Below, in pieces: positions 1-6,660 of a stretch of 10,714 nucleotides of DNA (position 1 is the stretch's first letter; each line of letters opens with the position of its first letter). The notes beneath the pieces are model-generated. The model was not told the DNA's origin, did not search any database, and saw nothing but the letters and a program-made list of their open reading frames with translations. The translations under genes were made by a program, and so were the position numbers. This DNA is from Spirochaetota bacterium (lineage in GTDB: Bacteria > Spirochaetota > UBA4802 > UBA5368): positions 1-10,714 of the forward strand of contig JAGODA010000087.1 of the NCBI GenBank assembly GCA_017998475.1, read 5' to 3'.

Positions 1-578
1 TGCTGAACGCACCGAAATACGGGAACGACCACGAGCTTCCCGACGCCTTCGCCCGCGAGGTCGTGCGGATTTTTCATTCCGCTCTCGCGCGGCATCTGAA
101 CTCGCGTGGAGGGCCGTATGTTCCCGGGTTTTACTCCTCGACCTCCCACGTCGGCTTCGGACGGCACACCGGGGCCCTCCCGAGCGGAAGGCGTTCGGGC
201 GAGCCCTTCGCCGCCAGCCTCGACCCCTCCCAGGGCCGCGACCGCCTGGGCCCCACGGCGCTCCTCAACTCAGTCGCCAGGATTGAGTCCGATCTGGCGC
301 CCAACGGATATGCCCTCAACCTGCGGTTCGACCCGCAAACGGTGGCCGGAGAACGCGGGCTTTCCGTTTTGACGGCGCTCGCAAAAGGCTTCTTCTCTTC
401 GGGGGGGATGGAGATGCAGTTCAACGTGATCGATCCCGCCGCGCTCGAGGAGGCCCGGCGGAAGCCCGGATCGCACCCGGGGCTCGTGGTGCGCGTCGCG
501 GGCTACTGCGCGTACTTCGACGATCTGCCCGACTCGGTAAAAGGCGAAATCATCGCCCGGACCAGACTTGGTTTATAA
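1..578 (+). CDS. Glycyl radical enzyme (PFL/diol-dehydratase superfamily), C-terminal part
   Basis: The reading frame is open from base 3 to the stop at 576-578 and gives the last 191 residues of a protein that begins before the window; the GTG at 63 is internal. The glycyl radical loop is clear near the C-terminus: RVAGYCAYF, with the radical Gly encoded at 501-503 and 24 residues following, the usual spacing. Upstream are the family blocks PKYGND, GALPSGRRSGEPF, PSQGRDRLGPTALLNSVA and MQFNV. Glycyl radical enzymes are oxygen-sensitive cytosolic enzymes, armed by a radical SAM activase, that cleave C-C, C-O, C-N or C-S bonds (pyruvate formate-lyase, glycerol dehydratase, choline lyase and others). 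The substrate cannot be assigned because the catalytic Cys loop lies outside the window. LPSGR stands where TPDGR is common, which argues against a textbook pyruvate formate-lyase. No activase gene follows within the window. The family call is secure; the specificity is open. Confidence 0.93.
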   Translation, partial: LNAPKYGNDHELPDAFAREVVRIFHSALARHLNSRGGPYVPGFYSSTSHVGFGRHTGALPSGRRSGEPFAASLDPSQGRDRLGPTALLNSVARIESDLAPNGYALNLRFDPQTVAGERGLSVLTALAKGFFSSGGMEMQFNVIDPAALEEARRKPGSHPGLVVRVAGYCAYFDDLPDSVKGEIIARTRLGL

Positions 579-689
579 ACAGCGTTCCGAAACACCATTC
601 CGTTATCGGCTTCGCGTTCGATCCTTTCGCGCGTGAGATCACCGCCCCCGGCCCGGGGATCTGTATTATTACACTTTACTTTTTTTGAA

Positions 690-718
690 TTGACTTTTCC
701 CGCCCGGCACCGCATGAT
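690..718 (+). promoter_or_regulatory. Possible sigma-70 promoter for the MFS gene
   Basis: TTGACT at 690-695 and CATGAT at 713-718 are separated by 17 bases, and an AT-rich tract lies upstream (661-690). The match is 5/6 and 4/6. It sits in the 252-base gap between the glycyl radical enzyme gene and the transporter start, a gap long enough for an independent promoter. Nothing else supports it, so it is a weak candidate. Confidence 0.22.
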
Positions 719-817
719 CCCGCGCACGCATGACTCAGGAGACGTTTCCCCACAGGGCTTCCCCCCTGCGCGCACCGGCCCGCAGAGTCCCGCCGGCACG
801 AGAGCCATAGCCCGACA

Positions 818-823
818 AGGAGG
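818..823 (+). promoter_or_regulatory. Ribosome binding site that fixes the MFS start
   Basis: A perfect AGGAGG lies 7 bases before the ATG at 831. The frame is open further upstream, to about 633, but that stretch encodes Pro/Arg-rich non-membrane residues without a comparable site. The ATG at 831 is therefore taken as the start. Confidence 0.85.
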
Positions 824-830
824 ATTGTAT

Positions 831-2129
831 ATGCAGACAACCTACAGGATCTACCCGTACCGCTGGATGGTTCTTCTCGTTTTCGCCGTGCTGAACGGCG
901 TGATACAGCTGGACTGGATAACCTTCGCGCCGGTCACGGTGGATGCCATGGCGCTGTACGGCGTCTCCGCCTTCTGGATCGTGCTGCTTTCCATGTCGTT
1001 CATGCTCGTGTACCTCGTCATGAGCGTACCGGCGTCGTACATCATCGGGCGCTATGGAATCCGCGTCGGTGTGGGAATCGGCGCCGCACTCACCGGTGTT
1101 TTCGGCTATCTCCGCGGAGTGGGAGGCGAAAGTTACTCCGCCGTGTGTCTGGCACAGTTCGCGCTGGCGGCGGCCCAGCCCTTCATCATGAACGCGATCA
1201 CCAAGGTGGCCGCGGAATGGTTCCCCATCAACGAACGGGCGACGGCTTCGGGAATCACCGCGCTTTTCCAGTTTATCGGGATCATCATAGCCATGGCCGC
1301 CACGCGTCCTATCGCCGAAATGTTTTTGCCGGCGGGAAGCACCGCCCTGACCCTGCCGGCGATGAAATCGATGCTTACGGTTTACGGGTATGTTTCTATT
1401 ATTTCGGCAGTGCTATTCATCCTTTTCGCGCGCGACAAACCCCCTTCACCGCCGGACGCGGAATCGGCCGAAGAACGATACGGCATGTTCGACGGGCTGC
1501 GCCACCTTTTCCGGCAGCGCGACATGATCTTTCTGCTGCTGATTTTCTTCATCGGCCTCGGGATGTTCAACGCCATCACCACATTCGTCGACCTCATTCT
1601 CGCGGGCAAGGGCTATAAAGCCGGCGGTCACGAGGCGGGAGACATAGGCGCACTCATGATGGTTGCGGGAGTGCTGGGGGCCGTTGTCGTTCCGATTTTC
1701 TCGGACAGGTTCATGAAACGGAAGCTCTTTCTGGTGATCTGCATGCTGGGCCTCATACCGGGGCTTGCCGGGCTGACTTTTGCGTCCTCCTATGCCCTTC
1801 TCCTCATCGCCAGCGGAGTTTTCGGATTTTTTTTCATGGGGGCGGCCCCGATCGGTTACCAGTACGCCGCCGAGGTGAGCCATCCGGCCCCCGAGTCGAC
1901 CTCTCAGGGGATGATCGTACTTTCGGGACAGATTTCCGGCACCATCTTCATCACGCTGATGGCCATACTGGGGCATGTCACCATCGAGGCCATGGCCGAC
2001 GCTAACAGGGCCGAAAGCACCATCACGCTCACTCCGTTCATGATCGGCTTCATCGCGCTGGCACTTGTAAATGTGATGCTGAGCTGCCTGATGAAAGAGT
2101 CAACGCTTGTGAAGGAGGAGACTTCGTAA
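831..2129 (+). CDS. MFS transporter, FLVCR-like
   Basis: A 432-residue inner-membrane protein with about 12 hydrophobic segments in two halves, split by a charged loop at about residues 201-230. The loop after TM2 carries GRYGIR (73-78), the usual MFS A-motif position. The pattern matches what I remember of the FLVCR branch: Trp29 in TM1 (LDWI), YGV at 43-45, AQPF at 115-118, EWFP then ERATAS at 129-140, GMFNAITT at 244-251, and PAPESTSQG with GQISG later. Animal FLVCR proteins move choline, ethanolamine or haem. In this comparison the TM1 Trp is kept, while the position of a binding-site Tyr in TM7 appears to be Asn247. Bacterial members have no settled substrate. Its place after a glycyl radical enzyme gene, with a 252-base gap, suggests uptake of that enzyme's substrate or export of a product, but this is inference. 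MFS membership is very sure, the FLVCR affinity moderately so. Confidence 0.9.
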   Translation: MQTTYRIYPYRWMVLLVFAVLNGVIQLDWITFAPVTVDAMALYGVSAFWIVLLSMSFMLVYLVMSVPASYIIGRYGIRVGVGIGAALTGVFGYLRGVGGESYSAVCLAQFALAAAQPFIMNAITKVAAEWFPINERATASGITALFQFIGIIIAMAATRPIAEMFLPAGSTALTLPAMKSMLTVYGYVSIISAVLFILFARDKPPSPPDAESAEERYGMFDGLRHLFRQRDMIFLLLIFFIGLGMFNAITTFVDLILAGKGYKAGGHEAGDIGALMMVAGVLGAVVVPIFSDRFMKRKLFLVICMLGLIPGLAGLTFASSYALLLIASGVFGFFFMGAAPIGYQYAAEVSHPAPESTSQGMIVLSGQISGTIFITLMAILGHVTIEAMADANRAESTITLTPFMIGFIALALVNVMLSCLMKESTLVKEETS

Positions 2130-2253
2130 TGCGTGTTTTACCGGTATGGTTCGGTCGCGGGTAATACCCTTCGCCCCACTGTAACGACCGCGCCGGGCGG
2201 GAGTGGTCGCGCCGGTGGCCGTTTTTCTCACGCGGCGCATCGGCGGGATCGAC

Positions 2254-3045
2254 TCACATCAGCCCGCGGTACGCCCCGCCGTCTATGAGGATCGTTTCTC
2301 CCGTGATATAAGCGGCCCGCTCCGAGGCAAGGAACGCGACGAGCGCGCCGAACTCATCCGGGGAGCCGATGCGCCCCGCGGGTATCCCGGCCGTGATCGC
2401 GCTTCGGGCATCGTCATATGACATGCCGGATTTTTCGCTCATGCCTGTTATAAGGCTCTCGACACGATCCGTCATGATGTAGCCGGGCGCCACGGTATTG
2501 CAGGTGATGTTGTGAGGGGCGAGCTCGCCGGCGAGCGTCTTCATGTACGCGACCACGCCGACGCGCGATACGTTGGAGAGCGCGAGGTTCGGAGCCGGCT
2601 GTTTTACGGTTATCGACGTGGAGGCGATGATGCGGCCCCATCCGCCGCGCTTCATGGCGGGCAGAAAGGCCTGCACAAGGCCGATGGTGCTGAGAAGGTT
2701 GAGCTCCAGGGCTTTCCGGAAATCGTCGGGAGCGAAATCCTGCGCGGTGCCCGGCGGCGGCCCGCCGGCGTTGGCGAACAGCACATGTACCTCGCCGAAG
2801 CGCCCGAGCGCCTGCCCGGCGAAGGCCTCGACGGCCGAGGCGTCGCCGACATCGCATGGAGCGGCGAATACATCCACCCCGTAATTATTACGGAGTATCT
2901 CCGCGGTCTCCCGAATCGCGTCGGCATCCCTCGAACAGAGAGCGAGCCTCGCTCCTTCGGCGGCGAGCGCGTGGGCCACGGCGCGGCCGAGCCCCCTGCT
3001 CGATGCCGTTACGACGGCAACTTTGTCCCGCAATCCAAGATCCAT
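2254..3045 (-). CDS. SDR-family oxidoreductase-like protein with altered active site
   Basis: A 263-residue Rossmann-fold protein, normal length for a classical short-chain dehydrogenase/reductase. Visible landmarks are the nucleotide-binding turn TASSRGLG (13-20), NAGG (92-95), Asn116 of the catalytic tetrad, the Ser segment STS (142-144), VAPGYIMTDR (185-194) and the C-terminal ITGETILIDGG. The YxxxK pair expected at about 157-161 reads SNVSR, so Tyr is Ser157 and Lys is Arg161. This matches a subgroup often annotated as 'FabG-like/BKR-like' that lacks the full SDR catalytic tetrad and whose chemistry is uncertain. Calling it 3-oxoacyl-ACP reductase would be unsafe. It is the last gene of the probable rsmA - radical SAM - SDR unit, 66 bases after the radical SAM gene, and converges with the MFS gene. 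The start is supported by a strong ribosome site. Confidence 0.9.
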   Translation of the reverse strand: MDLGLRDKVAVVTASSRGLGRAVAHALAAEGARLALCSRDADAIRETAEILRNNYGVDVFAAPCDVGDASAVEAFAGQALGRFGEVHVLFANAGGPPPGTAQDFAPDDFRKALELNLLSTIGLVQAFLPAMKRGGWGRIIASTSITVKQPAPNLALSNVSRVGVVAYMKTLAGELAPHNITCNTVAPGYIMTDRVESLITGMSEKSGMSYDDARSAITAGIPAGRIGSPDEFGALVAFLASERAAYITGETILIDGGAYRGLM

Positions 3046-3052
3046 TCGCGCA

Positions 3053-3058
3053 CCTCCT
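3053..3058 (-). promoter_or_regulatory. Ribosome binding site for the SDR gene
   Basis: On the minus strand GGAGGAGGTG precedes the ATG at 3045, with AGGAGG 7 bases from the start. It supports ATG 3045 as the initiation codon and strong translation in its own right despite the downstream operon position. Confidence 0.8.
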
Positions 3059-3111
3059 CCCCGTCACTCATCGTATCATGCGCGGGAGTATCCGTCAAGG
3101 GTTCCCGCTCT

Positions 3112-5562
3112 TCAGGCAATCTCGACGGGTCCGCTCTCCGTAATCCGAAACAGGCGAAGCCTGGTCAGCCGGACGCGATGGAGTTCTCCCGCCGGCAACT
3201 CCGCCAGCGCCATGACCGCGCGGTCGATGCGAAGCGCGTTCGCGTCGCCCGCGGAAAGCATGAGGCGCACTCCCTCGTTGTCGAAGCCTGCCTCGAGAAC
3301 CGCGTCGTCGAAAGTGATCTCGCTTGTTCCCTTTTTCGTCTCGCGCGTGAATGGGATGCGCGATTCGATGTTCCTTTTAATAATCGCTATAATCGCCCCG
3401 TCGTCCGTCTCGACCGAGTACTCGATCGCGCCGGTGACCGCCATCAGGGACTCCTTTGAGTCAATGAGACGCGCGGATTCCACGCGAACGCCCTCGGGAA
3501 GCCGCTCGTTCATACTGCCCGGTAGCGTGGACGTGTCAATTTCCTCGTACAGGTCGACGTCGAGAAGCTCGCACACGCTTTCGACTCCCAATGGCAGCGG
3601 ATAACCGGCGGCGATGCGCTCGCGCTTGTTGAAGCCCTGCGAAAATGAAACCGGGACCCCGGCCATGCGTAGCGAGCGTTTGACGATCTCGATGAAATCG
3701 ATATGGGGCACGTACCGCGCGAAGCCGGTCTTGGAAAGGCGCAGGCGCGCGCGGCACGCGACCGCGTACTTTCGTTCGAACGCCCGCACGGAGTCTTCGT
3801 TCGCGATGAGTTCCCGCACAGGGCGCGTCGATTTTTTCTCGAGGGATGACGGAGCGGAGCAGGCCCTTTTCTGCAGATCCACAAGCCTCTCGAAGCCGGT
3901 CTCCACGGCGTCCCAGGGAAAGACCTCGTGGTCCGGGCGCGGCTCCAGAAACGATCTCCACCCGGGCAATTCCCCATCGAGGCGTCTTTCCCAGATACCG
4001 TAATTGAAGTGTTCGCTCCACGAATCGAGCCTCGCTCCGTCCCTGTACGCGCCGAGGACCACCGCCGCCAGGCGCTCGTCGCCCCGCGCGAGCACCCCTT
4101 CCAGCACGGAAGACTCCACGTTGTGGTTCTTGATGGTGACCTGGCGCGGAACGCCGCGCTTGAGCCTCCGCACCGCGTCCAGAAAATAGGCCGCGTCCAT
4201 CTGGCGTGACCACTGAAATGGAGTAAGCGGTTTCGGCACGAACGGGGATACGGTTACATTGATATCTTTTTTCCCCCTGGCCTGGGCGGAAATCCTTTTC
4301 AACAGCGCGATCGTCTCCGCGGCCTCATCGGTCCTTTCGCAGCCGGGCAGACCGATCATGAAATAGAGCTTGAGCGTGTGCCATCCCCGCTCGAAAACAT
4401 GCGCGACGATGGACAGCAGATCGTCGGTGGAGATCCTCTTGTTCGCCATGGCCCGCATTTCCTCGGAGGCGGATTCCACGGCGAATGTGAGAGAGGCCTT
4501 CCGGAGAGAGGATATGCGCTCGATGATGGGAAGCGTGCCGGTGTCGACACGCAGTGAGGGAAGCGACACCGACACTCCGCGCTCGTTGAGGCGGGGCAGG
4601 ATCCCGTTGAGAAGCGGGACGAGGTGACGGTAATCGCTGATGGACAGCGACGCGAGGGTGAGTTCATCATATCCCGAGTTCTCGAGTACGGTCATAATGC
4701 CCTCGGAGAGCACGCCCGGCGAGAACTCCCTGCAGGGAAGGTCGTAATAGCCCGCGTGGCAGAAGCGGCACATATTGGAGCAGCCGCGTGTCACCTCGAC
4801 GATCGCCCGGTCCTGCGCGACCCGTATGTTCGGCACGATCGGGCGAAGCGGAAAATGCGGCGAGGCCGCGCGGTACGATCGCTTTCTCACCCTTTTCCCC
4901 TCCACGGCCGCGAGTCGTCCGTTCAGGCGCACGTAACGGTGAAGCGAGGGGACGTATACGCCTTCGATCTCCTCCAGCATGGCGAGCGAACTGAATTTCG
5001 ACAGGCCCTGCCGTTTCGCCCGGCGCAGGCACTCGACGATTTCGACGATGCCCTCTTCGCCGTCGCCTAAAAAGAACGCGTCTACGAACTCCCCCATCGG
5101 CGCGGGATTACACGCGGCCTCGCCGCCGGCGATTACCAGCGGAGCGGTCTCGCCCCGTTCGGCCGACGTGAGGGATATTCCGCCGAGATCCAGCACCTGG
5201 AGCACGTTCGTATACAGAAGCTCGTGCGAGAGATTGAAGGCGATCATATCGAGTTCACCGAGCGGGGTGCGCGTTTCAAGCGAGAAGAGGGGCAATCCCA
5301 GTCCGCGCAGACGCGCTTCCATGTCCGTATCGACAGTGAAGACACGCTCGCATGCGGCCCCCTCGATTGAGTTCACTTTATCGTAGAGGATGCGGATACC
5401 GTGGTTGGACATCCCCACCTCGTACAGATCGGGATAACATACCGCCATGCGGAATTCCGCCTCCGGCTTGCGGACCTGGTTGTATTCCCCGCCCGTGTAC
5501 CGGGCCGGCTTCTGGACTTCGGCGAGCAGTCCCGCTATCTGATCATCCCTGAGCGGCGGCAT
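3112..5562 (-). CDS. Radical SAM protein fused to DUF2344 (TIGR03960/TIGR03936 type)
   Basis: An 816-residue protein. Residues about 35-200 form an N-terminal B12-binding-like region with IAGGEAACNP (144-153) but no DxHxxG cobalamin motif that I can see. The radical SAM core follows, with the cluster motif CSNMCRFC giving Cys261, Cys265 and Cys268 (CX3CX2C). Conserved stretches downstream include SLSISDYRHL (305-314), SLPSLRVD (333-340) and KLYFMIGLPG (398-407). Residues about 600-816 are the DUF2344 'radical-SAM-linked' domain, recognised from RLRLSKTGFARYVPHIDF and SQGFNKRERI. In other genomes the two parts may be separate genes, often near RNase G and ribosomal L21/L27 genes; here they are fused. 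The substrate is not established; an RNA- or ribosome-related role is a guess from gene neighbourhoods. The frame is open for 48 more codons upstream inside rsmA, but MPPLRDDQ has a good ribosome site and an overlap typical of coupled genes. Confidence 0.93.
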   Translation of the reverse strand: MPPLRDDQIAGLLAEVQKPARYTGGEYNQVRKPEAEFRMAVCYPDLYEVGMSNHGIRILYDKVNSIEGAACERVFTVDTDMEARLRGLGLPLFSLETRTPLGELDMIAFNLSHELLYTNVLQVLDLGGISLTSAERGETAPLVIAGGEAACNPAPMGEFVDAFFLGDGEEGIVEIVECLRRAKRQGLSKFSSLAMLEEIEGVYVPSLHRYVRLNGRLAAVEGKRVRKRSYRAASPHFPLRPIVPNIRVAQDRAIVEVTRGCSNMCRFCHAGYYDLPCREFSPGVLSEGIMTVLENSGYDELTLASLSISDYRHLVPLLNGILPRLNERGVSVSLPSLRVDTGTLPIIERISSLRKASLTFAVESASEEMRAMANKRISTDDLLSIVAHVFERGWHTLKLYFMIGLPGCERTDEAAETIALLKRISAQARGKKDINVTVSPFVPKPLTPFQWSRQMDAAYFLDAVRRLKRGVPRQVTIKNHNVESSVLEGVLARGDERLAAVVLGAYRDGARLDSWSEHFNYGIWERRLDGELPGWRSFLEPRPDHEVFPWDAVETGFERLVDLQKRACSAPSSLEKKSTRPVRELIANEDSVRAFERKYAVACRARLRLSKTGFARYVPHIDFIEIVKRSLRMAGVPVSFSQGFNKRERIAAGYPLPLGVESVCELLDVDLYEEIDTSTLPGSMNERLPEGVRVESARLIDSKESLMAVTGAIEYSVETDDGAIIAIIKRNIESRIPFTRETKKGTSEITFDDAVLEAGFDNEGVRLMLSAGDANALRIDRAVMALAELPAGELHRVRLTRLRLFRITESGPVEIA

Positions 5563-6388
5563 CCGCTGCCTCCCGCAAACGTTCGCTAAGTGTGATAAAG
5601 TCGGCCACCGACATGTCTTCCCCCCGTATCCTCGAGTCCAGGCCCATTCCCGCAAGAACATCCGCCACCGTTTCCCGGTCAAGCGCAATATGTGGAGACT
5701 CCGCAAGAGCTTTCAGAAGCGTCTTCCTGCGGCCCCAGAAGGCCGATTTTACCAGAAGATGAAAGAGCGCGAGCGCCTCCCCGCCGAGTGCCGTGTCCTG
5801 ACGCAGGTCGAGCCCGATGAACACCGAAACCACGTCCGGTCGCGGATAGAAACACTCCGGGGGTATGGAAAAGAGCGTGCGCGCGCGGTAATAGATGCCG
5901 AGCGAGACGGACAGGGCCCCGTACTCGGAGCTTCCGGGGGCGGCGGTGATGCGCCGGGCCATCTCCCTCTGGAGCATGACGTAGACGGACGGTATCCGGT
6001 ATTCCGCGGCGATCCTGAAAAGCGCTTCAGACGAACAATAATACGGAAGGTTCGAAACCGCCTTCGTGAAACCGGGCTCGGGAACCTGTTTAAGAAAATC
6101 GCCGTGTATGAGTTTCAGCCGCTCGTTTCCCGCGAAGCGCTGTGAGAGAAAGCGCACGAAGCCCGCGTCGACCTCAACGGCCGTGACCGAAGCGGCCCTT
6201 TCCAGAAGCCCCTCCGTGAGCGCGCCGAGTCCCGGCCCTATCTCGAGCACGCGGTCGCCGTCGGCCACGCCGGCGGCGGACAGAATCTTCCGCACCATGC
6301 CCGCATCGCACAGGAAGTTCTGCCCGAGCTTTTTGTTCGGCGAGAGCCCGAGCTCTCTGGCCGTCTGAATTATTTCGTTTCTGTTCAT
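5543..6388 (-). CDS. rsmA: 16S rRNA (adenine1518-N6/adenine1519-N6)-dimethyltransferase
   Basis: A 281-residue RsmA/KsgA-family methyltransferase, close to the usual 270-290. It transfers four methyl groups from S-adenosylmethionine to two adjacent adenines in the 3'-end loop of 16S rRNA, a late 30S assembly checkpoint. Motifs in order: KLGQNFL (20-26), SAM-binding motif I VLEIGPGLG (47-55), acidic VEVD (71-74), GDF (96-98), catalytic NLPY (113-116) followed by SSEALFRI, FYPRPDVVS (180-188), and FWGRRKTLLKAL (217-228). All key residues look intact. The start is ATG 6388 (MNRNEII); the frame continues 25 Arg-rich codons upstream, which look non-coding. No strong Shine-Dalgarno precedes 6388, only a G-rich stretch about 12 bases away. 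It is the first gene of the minus-strand unit and diverges from amtB. Confidence 0.96.
   Translation of the reverse strand: MNRNEIIQTARELGLSPNKKLGQNFLCDAGMVRKILSAAGVADGDRVLEIGPGLGALTEGLLERAASVTAVEVDAGFVRFLSQRFAGNERLKLIHGDFLKQVPEPGFTKAVSNLPYYCSSEALFRIAAEYRIPSVYVMLQREMARRITAAPGSSEYGALSVSLGIYYRARTLFSIPPECFYPRPDVVSVFIGLDLRQDTALGGEALALFHLLVKSAFWGRRKTLLKALAESPHIALDRETVADVLAGMGLDSRIRGEDMSVADFITLSERLREAADAAAQG
5569..5574 (-). promoter_or_regulatory. Ribosome binding site for the radical SAM gene, inside rsmA
   Basis: GGGAGG on the minus strand lies 6 bases before the ATG at 5562, within the last codons of rsmA. It decides the start at 5562 over the longer open frame. Together with the 20-base overlap it suggests translational coupling to rsmA. 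Confidence 0.75.
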
Positions 6389-6476
6389 TCGAATGGTACA
6401 ATCCCGCCGCGCTCGCCGGATACGCGGCCGGCCACGCCAGCGTGAAACATCACGGCGGGCCATTCCGAAGTCAATT

Positions 6477-6506
6477 ATTTTACACGGCCGTAATAAAGTA
6501 AATAAA
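6477..6506 (-). promoter_or_regulatory. Possible promoter for rsmA and the downstream minus-strand genes
   Basis: Read on the minus strand, TAAAAT (6477-6482) is a 5/6 match to a -10 box, and TTTATT (6501-6506) lies 18 bases upstream as a poor -35 box. It is about 90 bases before the rsmA start in the only AT-rich patch of a GC-rich region. The -35 overlaps the 16-base inverted repeat at 6497-6512, which could be an operator. Confidence 0.3.
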
Positions 6507-6512
6507 TTTACT
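6497..6512. repeat. Inverted repeat, 7-base arms with AA centre (possible operator)
   Basis: AGTAAAT-AA-ATTTACT is a perfect inverted repeat with a 2-base centre, lying between the divergent genes rsmA and amtB. Its size, symmetry and place fit a dimeric regulator site, but no regulator gene is next to it and I cannot match it to a known consensus. Confidence 0.45.
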
Positions 6513-6515
6513 CAT

Positions 6516-6534
6516 GCACGGCGGCGCGCCGTGC
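6516..6534. repeat. GC-rich inverted repeat, 8-base arms with 3-base centre
   Basis: GCACGGCG-GCG-CGCCGTGC is a perfect inverted repeat beginning 3 bases after the AT-rich palindrome at 6497-6512. It has no T-run on the plus strand, so it is not an ordinary terminator for rightward transcription. It could be a protein-binding site or a hairpin in a leader transcript. Confidence 0.5.
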
Positions 6535-6607
6535 GCCGATCTGTTTCGGTCGTGTTAAATTCGCTCGCCCGCGGGCCGCCGAGGCCCGTTGAATATTGAC
6601 AGAAGCC

Positions 6608-6623
6608 GGGAGCGTGCTTTGCT
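6608..6623 (+). promoter_or_regulatory. Candidate sigma-54 (RpoN) promoter of amtB
   Basis: GGGAGCGTGCTTTGCT aligns with the -24/-12 consensus TGGCACG-N4-TTGCW. The essential GG (6609-6610) and GC (6621-6622) are at the exact 12-base offset, CG and the whole TTGCT block are kept, and three positions differ (T, C and A). Transcription would start near 6634, about 27 bases before the amtB ATG. RpoN control of amtB-glnK is well known under nitrogen limitation, so context and sequence agree. A TTGACA at 6596-6601 has no good -10 partner, which makes a sigma-70 reading less likely. Confidence 0.5.
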
Positions 6624-6660
6624 GTGTTTCAAGAAATTTATTTCCGGGGGACAACCGACA

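Noticed and set aside
646..686. Terminator after the glycyl radical enzyme (CCCCG-gcc-CGGGG and a later T-run)
   Set aside because: The hairpin has only 5 pairs and the T7 run begins 22 bases after it; not a normal intrinsic terminator.
633..830. A 66-codon N-terminal extension of the MFS protein from an upstream start
   Set aside because: The extension is Pro/Arg-rich, not membrane-like, and the perfect AGGAGG lies before ATG 831.
1446..1976. Long minus-strand open frame inside the MFS gene
   Set aside because: Low-complexity charged translation opposite a clear membrane protein; a GC-rich shadow frame.
2185..2226. Terminator for the MFS gene (CGACC...GGTCG and TTTTT)
   Set aside because: The stem is short with a long loop and ends about 12 bases before the T-run; GC-rich chance pairing is as likely.
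5563..5706. Longer N-terminus of the radical SAM protein reaching into rsmA
   Set aside because: The added residues look like an rsmA shadow frame; the family start and the ribosome site fit ATG 5562.
6596..6624. Sigma-70 promoter of amtB from TTGACA at 6596-6601
   Set aside because: At 17 bases the -10 would be TTGCTG, a poor match; those bases fit the sigma-54 -12 element better.
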